Shown piece after piece: positions 16,828 through 23,897 of a DNA stretch of 64,000 nt. The translations under genes and the position numbers were made by a program. Under the pieces are notes generated by a model. The model was not told the DNA's origin. It saw nothing but the letters and a program-made list of their open reading frames with translations, and did not search any database. This DNA comes from Deltaproteobacteria bacterium. Its GTDB lineage: Bacteria > Desulfobacterota > Binatia > HRBIN30 > CADEER01. How positions within the stretch are numbered: the first letter of the stretch is position 1; each line of letters opens with the position of its first letter. Where the stretch lies: contig JAJCZJ010000031.1 of the NCBI GenBank assembly GCA_029262455.1, forward strand, positions 62,001 to 126,000, read 5' to 3'.

Positions 16828-18774
16828 ATGCGACGACTTCGCTTATTGTTTGCAGCCTTCACACTGGCGATGATCGCACCCGTCGGACTCCTGGTCTTGC
16901 GGTCTCTGGACAGTATCAAGCTGGAAAGCCAGATCCGCGAGCAGACTATCGCGGAGCGAATTTTCGACGAAATGGAAGGGTCCCTGTCGGCGATGCTCGC
17001 CGCCGAAGAGGCGCGTCCCGTACTCGACTACCAGTTCCGCGGCGGCGCAGCAGACGACAGCTTCGTACTGAGCCGCTTCGAGATCGAGGGGAGCCAGGTC
17101 GAGGACACACCCACCGGCGCCCCAGACAGAGACGAAGCCGAGGGTGTCGGAAACCTCGTGAAACTCGATAAAAATCAGGTCGGTCGACGCGAGAACAAGA
17201 AACTAGCGGGGGGCAAAGCCGAGCCCGAAGTCCAGATGCCGGGTACCACCGTGCGGCTAGGCAAGAGTGGCCGGAAGGCCAGCGACGTCGGTGCGGACGT
17301 CGCGCAGAGCGTCAGCAAGCGCGTATCGGAGTACGAGGTTCTCCGGTCGCTCAACAACGCTGCCACGAGCCGCTCGAAAGAGCGGGCCCCCAAGAGAAAG
17401 GTGACCAAGAGAAAGGTGACCGACCTCCTCGCATCCCGGGCCGGCGCACCTCCCGTAGTAGCAGCGCCAAGAGAGTCCGCCCGCGAAGCAGCGGAGTCAG
17501 ATGACCTGATCGCGCAGAAGGGGGCCTCCGCGTCTCACTTCGCCAAGGATCGCCTGCGAGCCCTGGGATACGGGTACGCTGCGCCACCCAGCGTCGAGGA
17601 CTCGGATGGCAAGGAAGAGCAACGCATGGCCGCAGCCGCTTCCGGGCGGCTCGATTTTCTCGATTTGCGCGACACCGCGTTTGGAGCGGCACGCCTTTCC
17701 GGCCGCGCCGTCGGCCCCGACAGAATCATGCTACACCGCACAGTCGCCCGCGGCGCAGCCGTCTACCAACAGGGTGTTCTCCTCGACATAGGACTGCTCG
17801 AGGACTGGCTACAGTCGAAAGTTCTCGGCGACACGGCAGACTACGCAACATTCGCACTGTTTACACGGCAACCCTCCGCCATCAGCGGCGTTCCGGACGG
17901 AGGGACGCTATTCAGCCACCGGTTCGCCGAACCGTTTTCCGATCTCAACGCCCACCTGCGACTGAGCCCGCTATCTCCGACCGACAGCGCCACCTACGTC
18001 TACACGCTGTCCGCACTCCTCGTCGCGGCGAGCATCATTGGCATCGGGTTACTCTATCGCAGTGTCGCCGTGACGGTCCGATTCGCCGAACGTCGCTCGA
18101 ACTTCGTAGCGGCGGTTTCACACGAGCTAAAAACGCCACTCACTGCTATCCGGATGTACGGGGAAATGCTGCGCGACGGCGTCGTTTCTTCCGACGCGAA
18201 GCGGCAAGAGTACTACCGCCACATCACCAGCGAGTCGGAACGACTGAGTAGGCTGATCAACAACGTGCTGGACTACTCGCATCTGGAAAAAGGGACACGC
18301 AACCTGAATCCAACACGGGTGTCGGTCCAGCCCATTCTCGAAGAGGTAGCCAGTATGGTCCGCCCCCATGCGACGGACCACGGCTTCGCGATCGAGGTCG
18401 AGTGCGATGCGAACTTGCCGGCCGCCATGGTCGACGCCGATGCGCTCTCACAAATTCTCTGGAATCTTCTCGACAACGCCATCAAGTACGCTTCGTCCGC
18501 ATCGGACAAACGAGTCCACCTGCGAGCGGTTGGCGACGATTCCAAGATCTGCATCTCGGTCACCGATCACGGGCCCGGCGTCGCCCCGCGCCATGAGAAG
18601 AACATTTTCGAACCGTTTTATCGCGGTGAGGACGAGCTCACCCGGCGCGCCAAAGGAACCGGCCTTGGTCTAGCCCTGGTCCGCGATCTAGCTACGCAAA
18701 TGGGCGCATCGATCGAGGCAAACAATATCGACGGCGGCGGATTCGAAGTAAAGATCGGCGTGCAAGTAGCTTAG
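16828..18774 (+). CDS. Sensor histidine kinase with large, divergent periplasmic domain
   Basis: 648 residues. A first membrane segment (about 7-27) and a second (about 390-412) bracket a periplasmic region of some 360 residues that is low-complexity and charged, with a tandem repeat encoding KRKVT twice. No HAMP is obvious; the kinase follows directly: H-box NFVAAVSHELKTPLTAIR with phospho-acceptor His432, then WNLLDNAIKYA, VTDHGPGVA and GTGLGLALVRDLA ATP-binding motifs. It is co-transcribed with the response regulator 4 bp upstream. The signal is unknown, but the linked divergent VWA/PspA operon points to envelope status. Confidence 0.93.
   Translation: MRRLRLLFAAFTLAMIAPVGLLVLRSLDSIKLESQIREQTIAERIFDEMEGSLSAMLAAEEARPVLDYQFRGGAADDSFVLSRFEIEGSQVEDTPTGAPDRDEAEGVGNLVKLDKNQVGRRENKKLAGGKAEPEVQMPGTTVRLGKSGRKASDVGADVAQSVSKRVSEYEVLRSLNNAATSRSKERAPKRKVTKRKVTDLLASRAGAPPVVAAPRESAREAAESDDLIAQKGASASHFAKDRLRALGYGYAAPPSVEDSDGKEEQRMAAAASGRLDFLDLRDTAFGAARLSGRAVGPDRIMLHRTVARGAAVYQQGVLLDIGLLEDWLQSKVLGDTADYATFALFTRQPSAISGVPDGGTLFSHRFAEPFSDLNAHLRLSPLSPTDSATYVYTLSALLVAASIIGIGLLYRSVAVTVRFAERRSNFVAAVSHELKTPLTAIRMYGEMLRDGVVSSDAKRQEYYRHITSESERLSRLINNVLDYSHLEKGTRNLNPTRVSVQPILEEVASMVRPHATDHGFAIEVECDANLPAAMVDADALSQILWNLLDNAIKYASSASDKRVHLRAVGDDSKICISVTDHGPGVAPRHEKNIFEPFYRGEDELTRRAKGTGLGLALVRDLATQMGASIEANNIDGGGFEVKIGVQVA
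17392..17421 (+). repeat. 15-bp tandem duplication inside kinase sensor region
   Basis: AAGAGAAAGGTGACC occurs twice in tandem, encoding KRKVT-KRKVT in the periplasmic region. In-frame, so length is likely variable between strains. Confidence 0.8.
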
Positions 18775-18802
18775 CTGTCCGGCCTACTTGTTCGACGGGC
18801 CG

Positions 18803-19009
18803 TTAGTGTTGCGGCGTGCACGCAAAGCACGGTGTGACCTCACCCGGCTTGCACTCTCGTTGCAGACAGACCCCCAGGGGCCCATCTGGAAGCTGACACT
18901 TCTCAGCAATCTTGCTGCAAGTGGCCGCGACGCCGGGTCCCACCTCGCAAGCAGCGAGCAACACACTGAGACCCACAACAAACACGCCGCCAACACCGCG
19001 CCAGGTCAT
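18803..19009 (-). CDS. Small Cys-rich lipoprotein
   Basis: 68 residues with a short signal and lipobox (SVLLAAC, Cys21), then four to six further cysteines in a compact tail (TCSKIAEKCQ...CLQREC...TPCFACTP). The ATG overlaps the stop of the YeaO-like gene (ATGA), which supports it as a real coupled gene. Unknown function; probably disulfide-stabilised and anchored in the outer or inner membrane. Confidence 0.6.
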   Translation of the reverse strand: MTWRGVGGVFVVGLSVLLAACEVGPGVAATCSKIAEKCQLPDGPLGVCLQRECKPGEVTPCFACTPQH

Positions 19010-19362
19010 TTCTTTTTCACCTTACCTTCGAGATATTCCTTGAGGGCGCGTGCGTTGTTGAGGTCAGGCTCTTTTGAGCTGAACAAGAAAGTCACGTGCG
19101 ATCTCTCGACGATCTGCGCCAACTCGGCCACACGATCGGCACTCTTGAGTTCGCGAAAATAGCGGCGCCGGAATTCGAGCCACTTCGCAGGGTCGTGAGA
19201 ATACCACTTGCGGAGCCCGTCGGACGGAGCGATTTCTCGAAACCAGAACTCGATCGCCGCCTTTTCCTTGCTGATGCCCCTTGGCCAAAGGCGGTCGACG
19301 AGAATACGCACACCGTCCTCGTCCGTCACCGGCTCATAAATTCTCTTGATTTTGATGGTCAT
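19006..19362 (-). CDS. DUF488 (YeaO-like) family protein
   Basis: 118 residues beginning with KIKRIYEPVTDEDGVRILVDRLWPRG (shown in part here) and containing WYSHDPAKWLEFRRRYFREL, both hallmarks of the DUF488/YeaO family. Cytosolic; function poorly known. It is translationally coupled to a small Cys-rich lipoprotein downstream. Full length for the family. Confidence 0.9.
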   Translation of the reverse strand: MTIKIKRIYEPVTDEDGVRILVDRLWPRGISKEKAAIEFWFREIAPSDGLRKWYSHDPAKWLEFRRRYFRELKSADRVAELAQIVERSHVTFLFSSKEPDLNNARALKEYLEGKVKKK

Positions 19363-19430
19363 CGTATCGAGTCCCTACGCTTTCGGCTCCGGGATCGCAT
19401 CACTTCCCCAGGCACGTTATAGCTCATTCG

Positions 19431-20081
19431 ATGTCCACGAACGAAATCGAGGCGGTACTCTTCGACTACGGTGGTGTTTTTACTGCGTCCCCATTTGGCG
19501 CCGCCGAGGGAGTCGCCGACAAGCTCGGCCTGCCCCGCGCGACACTCCTGGATCTCGTCTTTGGCCCGTACGACCGTGACACAGACCACCCATGGCACCA
19601 ACTCGAGCGCGGCGAAGTCTCACTCGATCAGGCGCGAAAAGCGATCCTGGAGGCAGGCCGTGCACACGACCGCGAGGTTGATATCTTCGTATACTTCGCG
19701 GCGATTGCCAGTATTACCCAAGGCATGGTCGAGCCGATGATCGACTGTGCCCGAAACATCAAGATTGCCGGATACCGCACCGCGATCGTGACCAACAACG
19801 TCGCTGAGTTCGCCGAGCATTGGCGCGCATCCCTCCCCCTGGACGAACTCTTCGATACCATCATCGACTCGAGCCAGGTCGGCATGCGCAAGCCCAATCC
19901 AAAAATTTTTCACCACGCCCTCGAGTGCGTCGGCAACATCGCGCCGCAGAACGCGGTCTTTCTCGACGACTTCGCCGGAAACGTAGCCGCCGCCGAGCGC
20001 GTCGGAATGCACGGCATTCTTGTCGAGCCAGACCCGTCTGGCGCAATCGCGAAACTGGAGAGCCTCCTCGCAGGGTCGTGA
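19431..20081 (+). CDS. HAD-superfamily hydrolase
   Basis: 216 residues. HAD motifs: I, LFDYGGVF (nucleophile Asp; second position is Gly-Gly instead of the usual D-x-D); II, AIVTNN (Thr); III, GMRKPNPKIF (Lys); IV, VFLDDFAGNV (two Asp). A helical cap sits between motifs I and II. The missing second Asp of motif I suggests a phosphatase-atypical or epoxide-hydrolase-N-terminal-like member; similar FDYGGV variants exist in that subfamily. Divergent from the YeaO-like gene and not obviously part of an operon. Confidence 0.87.
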   Translation: MSTNEIEAVLFDYGGVFTASPFGAAEGVADKLGLPRATLLDLVFGPYDRDTDHPWHQLERGEVSLDQARKAILEAGRAHDREVDIFVYFAAIASITQGMVEPMIDCARNIKIAGYRTAIVTNNVAEFAEHWRASLPLDELFDTIIDSSQVGMRKPNPKIFHHALECVGNIAPQNAVFLDDFAGNVAAAERVGMHGILVEPDPSGAIAKLESLLAGS

Positions 20082-20196
20082 TCCGCCGCACGAAGGATCT
20101 GACAACACGAAGGACCTGACAAGAGTTGGGTAGAAATCCCCGCCTTGAAAGCGAGGTCAAAGGCACCTGACCAAGCGGCGATCAAAACAACCAGGC

Positions 20197-20958
20197 CTAC
20201 GTTTCGCCACCACCCCTAAGGTGTTTCCAGTAGCGCTCAGGGGCTTCAAGTATACCGCGCGTGATCTGGTAGTGCTGAGTATCCTCGAGTGCGATCGATT
20301 CGACCCGATCCCCATCAAAGCTCAGAATCTCCGCACCCGGGTACGTGAGCAAGATCGGCGAGTGGGTCGCAACAACGAACTGACTGTTACCATTCTCCGC
20401 CAACTGAGCCATGTGTGCCAGCAGCGTCAGCTGCCGTTGTGGAGACAGGGCTGACTCTGGTTCGTCGAAAAGATAGAGGCCCGGGCCGATGCGTTCATGC
20501 AATACGGCAAGGAAGGCTTCTCCGTGCGATCGTTCGTAGAGCGACCGGCCCCCATACCGGCCATACGGATCCCCCCTGAAATCCGGGTCCTGCCGACGAT
20601 CATCAAGTAGTGACGCAAAATGCGCCTGCAACTCAGCGCGAAAGAAGTAGCCGTCGCGTGGCCGCTTTCGAAAGGAGGGCCGCAGCTGGTTGGTCAGGGC
20701 CGCCTCCGGTTCGGGACCGTGGTTCGCACCAACTTCGTTACGACCACCACCAGAAGCAGGAAAGCCGCAGAGTTCGGCGAGAGCCTCGATGACCGTCGAC
20801 TTGCCAGCGCCGTTCTCCCCAACAAAAAAAGTTACAGGCGTTCGAAAGGAAATGTCGAGAGACCGAACGGCAGGCAGATTCAGTGGATACTCGTGGCCAT
20901 CCACTAATTCCGGGTTCACCCGCAACCCAAGCAAGTACGGGACTGTTGATTTGCGCAT
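20197..20958 (-). CDS. AAA/ABC-type ATPase, small stand-alone
   Basis: 253 residues with Walker A GENGAGKST (about 48-56), signature-like SLYERSHGEAF, Walker B GLYLFDEPESALSPQ and H-loop VATHSPILL. This SMC/RecF-like layout, in which the signature and Walker B are close together and no coiled coil is present, matches small uncharacterised AAA_21-type ATPases. No membrane partner or nuclease is adjacent, so transport is unlikely. Role unknown; cytosolic. Confidence 0.85.
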   Translation of the reverse strand: MRKSTVPYLLGLRVNPELVDGHEYPLNLPAVRSLDISFRTPVTFFVGENGAGKSTVIEALAELCGFPASGGGRNEVGANHGPEPEAALTNQLRPSFRKRPRDGYFFRAELQAHFASLLDDRRQDPDFRGDPYGRYGGRSLYERSHGEAFLAVLHERIGPGLYLFDEPESALSPQRQLTLLAHMAQLAENGNSQFVVATHSPILLTYPGAEILSFDGDRVESIALEDTQHYQITRGILEAPERYWKHLRGGGET

Positions 20959-21074
20959 CCACCTAAGGAACTAGCACAGAGTCCCCGATCGGAAAGTCCC
21001 GAACATCGAGACACAGCGGACTTCATCCAACTCGAGGAAAATTATCACAGGATCGGGCACTCGCCCGAAGATCC

Positions 21075-22310
21075 TCACCCATCGAGGGTAAACGTCACTC
21101 CGGCTCTCTCGTTCAATCGCGCCAACAACGGCTCGCCCATTGCGGCAGCTGTGGTCCAAAAGCCACCTTCGACTTCAAGGCTGTCGAGCGCCAAACAGAC
21201 TGCGCTCTCGCCGAGCATCTTGGCGGTCGACCCGTACCCGGGGTCGCGGTCGCCATAGACCTTGGCGCGCAGGTTCTTCTCTTTGTCTCTCGGGTGTTCG
21301 CCGAGAAGCTGAATATCGAAGTACCCTTCCTCGCGTTGTTTCGCACTCGGGCCTTCACCCGGCTTCGGTAGCGCTCGCGCCAGCAATCTCCGTAGCGGTC
21401 CAATCGCTCCGGCGACGAGCACACCGCCGAGGCCAGCAGCCATCCCCGCGGCTTTGACGGCCGCCAGCGGGCCCGGTCCCATCAGAACCGCCTCATCGTA
21501 ACGAAAATCACTGCCGTACAATTCTTCGAGCAACGCCGCACTTCGACGCACGACCCTGGTATTCAACGCCGCCATGACGAACGGCCCGGTCCACGAATTG
21601 AAATCGTCATCGAACACCGGCCCAACCTGATCGGCTCCATCTGGTCCCTGGCGTTTTCCTTCAGGGTTGAGCGCGTACGGGTCGGCCATGAGCTTTCGCA
21701 CCGCCGCGTCAGATTGGAGCTCTGACATCATCTCCAGCATGCTCGCAGCGGTACCGCCGCTAAACCCGCCACTGAAGGCCTTGACTCGATACTTGATCCT
21801 GGAGCACGGCACACCGTGTCGTGCGTGCATCTCGCTTTGCAGAAAAAACACGCCGATATCCGACGGAATACAATCAAAGCCGCAAGAGTGGACAATTCGA
21901 GCGCCACTCTCCGCAGCCGCCGCCTGATGGCGATCCATCATTCGCCGGATCCATTGCAGCTCGCCGGTGAGATCGCAGTAGCTCGTGCCGGTCGTGACGC
22001 AGGCTTCGACGAGATCCGAGCCGTACTTCGCATACGGCCCTACGGTCGAGCAGACGACAGACGTCCGCTCCGCCAGAGACCGCAGGAACGGGGCATCCGC
22101 ACTGTCACCCAATAGGATCGGCAGCTCAGCAGCCACGGTGCCCAACCCTTCGCGCAGCCCCTCGAGCTTGCCTTGGTTGCGACCGCCGATCGCCCAGCGC
22201 AGGTCCTTGCCGACGCCGTAGTGCTTGCACAGATACTCAGCAACCAATCGCCCGGTGAAACCGGTCGCACCCCAGACGACAACGTCAAACTCTCGCTTTT
22301 TGCTAGCCAT
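21075..22310 (-). CDS. Saccharopine dehydrogenase-like / trans-acting enoyl reductase-type oxidoreductase
   Basis: 411 residues, start at MASKKREFDVVVWGATGFTG (22310). The N-terminus has the Rossmann pattern VVVWGATGFTGRLVAEYL, followed by the family's TSVVCSTVGPYAKYGSDLVEAC and TSYCDLTGEL motifs. Members include mycobacterial trans-acting enoyl reductases in lipid synthesis and other NAD(P)-linked reductases. Close to full length for the family. Stand-alone here; no lipid-synthesis gene is adjacent. Confidence 0.88.
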   Translation of the reverse strand: MASKKREFDVVVWGATGFTGRLVAEYLCKHYGVGKDLRWAIGGRNQGKLEGLREGLGTVAAELPILLGDSADAPFLRSLAERTSVVCSTVGPYAKYGSDLVEACVTTGTSYCDLTGELQWIRRMMDRHQAAAAESGARIVHSCGFDCIPSDIGVFFLQSEMHARHGVPCSRIKYRVKAFSGGFSGGTAASMLEMMSELQSDAAVRKLMADPYALNPEGKRQGPDGADQVGPVFDDDFNSWTGPFVMAALNTRVVRRSAALLEELYGSDFRYDEAVLMGPGPLAAVKAAGMAAGLGGVLVAGAIGPLRRLLARALPKPGEGPSAKQREEGYFDIQLLGEHPRDKEKNLRAKVYGDRDPGYGSTAKMLGESAVCLALDSLEVEGGFWTTAAAMGEPLLARLNERAGVTFTLDG

Positions 22311-22454
22311 CGAACCAGCGTCGCGGATTCGTTGCACGCGAGCAACAGGGCCGTTGAGATACAGCAACGCCGCGACTAAAACCTAAGCTCATCCCCCGCT
22401 TTTGCCCACTGGCATCAAAGTTGATGTTACGAGCCCACGGAGGAGACGAACCCA

Positions 22455-23312
22455 ATGACCGAGAACCTAACCATCGACTCAGCCACCGAAAAAACCATCG
22501 ACCTCGAACCCGGCCCGATCCACTACCGCGAAGTCGGCAGCGGCAAGCCTCTGGTCTTCATTCACGGATTGCTGGTCAACGGACTCCTTTGGCGAAAAGT
22601 CGTCCCGGCCCTCGCGCCAACTTTTCGCTGCATCGTGCCCGATCTGCCCCTCGGCTCGCACCGCACGCCGATGTCACCGGACGCCGACCTCTCGCCGCCC
22701 GGGCTCGCTAAGATCATCGGAGATTTCCTCGATAAGCTTGAGATCGAGAACGCAACACTCGTGGCCAACGATACCGGCGGTGCCCTGACGCAAATATTGG
22801 CGGCGACCAAGCCCGAGCGGATCGGACGAATGGTGCTCACGCCGTGTGACATGTTCGACAACTTCCTGCCCACCCTCTTCCAACCGCTGCAGGCCGTCGG
22901 AGGCTCGCCATTCGGACTGGCCGTCCTTGCGCAACTCATGCGCATCAATGCGTTGCGCGGCCTCCCTCTCGCCTTCGGGTTTCTCGCCAAACACGGGATC
23001 GAGAAAAGCGTAGCGGACCGCTACCTGCAGCCGACGCTGAAGTCAGCCAGGATTCGCCACGATACCAACAAGATCCTGCGCGGCATCTCGTCCGAACACA
23101 CCATGAAGGCGGCTGAGGGACTCAAGGGTTTCGATCGACCGACACTACTCGCGTGGGCAAGCGAGGACCGAGTGTTCCCACTCGATCACGCGCACCGCAT
23201 GGCGTCGATTCTCGCCAACGCGCGCGTCGAAGTCATCGACGACTCGTACTCGTTCGTACCAGAAGACCAACCGGAAAAGCTCGCCGCGCTGATCGCGGAC
23301 TTCGCGGCCTAG
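22455..23312 (+). CDS. Alpha/beta hydrolase (haloalkane-dehalogenase-like fold) lacking the catalytic His
   Basis: 285 residues. Oxyanion-type VFIHGLLVNG and an Asp nucleophile elbow VANDTGGA (Asp106), as in haloalkane dehalogenases and epoxide hydrolases, plus an acid-position WASEDRVFP. The position that normally carries the catalytic His (in H-F-V-P-E-D-x-P-E) reads DSYSFVPEDQPE, that is Ser266 instead of His. Confirmed from the codons. It is therefore probably inactive as a classic hydrolase, or uses different chemistry. ATG follows a GGAGG-type ribosome binding site. Confidence 0.85.
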   Translation: MTENLTIDSATEKTIDLEPGPIHYREVGSGKPLVFIHGLLVNGLLWRKVVPALAPTFRCIVPDLPLGSHRTPMSPDADLSPPGLAKIIGDFLDKLEIENATLVANDTGGALTQILAATKPERIGRMVLTPCDMFDNFLPTLFQPLQAVGGSPFGLAVLAQLMRINALRGLPLAFGFLAKHGIEKSVADRYLQPTLKSARIRHDTNKILRGISSEHTMKAAEGLKGFDRPTLLAWASEDRVFPLDHAHRMASILANARVEVIDDSYSFVPEDQPEKLAALIADFAA

Positions 23313-23397
23313 CAACCCGTTGTAAAAATCTGGTGGACTGAAGTCCACCCTACGAAACGACAAACTCGTGGTCTCGTGGGGTAGGCTTCAGCCTACC
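23313..23397. repeat. REP-like double hairpin element (family A, copy 1)
   Basis: Starts right at a stop codon with AGCAACCCGTTG. It contains two perfect 8-bp hairpins with 2-nt loops: GGTGGACT/AGTCCACC at 23332-23349 and GGTAGGCT/AGCCTACC at 23380-23397. A related copy follows the asnS stop codon at 42347. Confidence 0.8.
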
Positions 23398-23430
23398 AAT
23401 TCCGCACGACTGAGAGCCGCGCTTCTATCG

Positions 23431-23468
23431 CCAACACGGCTCAGCAGGAGCTTCGCCCTCCCTGGCCT
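23431..23468. repeat. REP-like element (family B, copy 1)
   Basis: GCCAACACGGCTCAGCAGGAGC with a downstream CCCTCCCT tail matches elements at 30344 and 31436. Noncoding gap between the alpha/beta hydrolase and the selenoprotein. Confidence 0.65.
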
Positions 23469-23481
23469 AGTCGGCCGCCGA

Positions 23482-23820
23482 CTACAAGAGGTGTTGCTCA
23501 AAAACTTCGTCGTTGAAACCGACGATGATCTTCTTGCCGCGACGAATCGTCGGAGCGCGAAGGTTTCCTGTCGGGCCCAACATTGCATCGACAACTTCTT
23601 TCGGCGCCTTGCCGCCCGGCTTGAACTCACTAACCTTCTTGCCCTTGGCCACAACGACGATCGACGCTGCCTTGGCGAGATCTGCAGCATCTTTGCGGCC
23701 CAGCTTGCGGCTCGCCGGCACGACCTCTTTTGGTTCAATACTATTGGCGTCCAGAAACTTGGACGCTCGGGTGCAAGATGTTCAACCCTTGCGGTGGTAA
23801 TACCAATCGATTCCAGCCAT
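23482..23820 (-). CDS. ArsC/Spx-like thioredoxin-fold selenoprotein (in-frame TGA = selenocysteine, codon 13)
   Basis: Reading from ATG at 23820 (ribosome binding site AAGGAAGAG) gives MAGIDWYYHRKG-U-TSCTR, a single in-frame TGA at 23784-23782, then an uninterrupted frame to a stop at 23482 (112 residues). UTSC mimics the CxxC of ArsC/Spx-like reductases, and the remaining sequence with GPTGNLRAPTIRRGKKIIVGF fits that fold's C-terminal half. A SECIS-like hairpin lies 16-38 nt after the TGA. A conventional call would start at a GTG at 23721 and lose the active site. Role: redox enzyme, substrate unknown. Requires SelA/B/D, not in this window. Alternative: a truncated gene with a nonsense mutation, which the hairpin and the Cys-type context argue against. 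Confidence 0.88.
23747..23766 (-). promoter_or_regulatory. Bacterial SECIS-like hairpin
   Basis: In mRNA sense, GCGUCCA-AGUUUC-UGGACGC: a 7-bp perfect stem, 6-nt loop with G as second loop base, beginning 15 nt after the UGA and with its loop 22 nt away. This fits the known bacterial SECIS constraints of stem-loop distance and a G near the loop start. It recruits SelB in characterised systems. Confidence 0.75.
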
Positions 23821-23897
23821 TTCTCTTCCTTTACTAGTCTCGGCACCAAAATCGGCAACGACTCGGAAAATTTCAATACCTTCCCTGCAGACGTCGA

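Noticed and set aside
23482-23721. 79-residue protein starting at GTG 23721
   Set aside because: This is the C-terminal part of the selenoprotein; the true start is ATG 23820 read through TGA.
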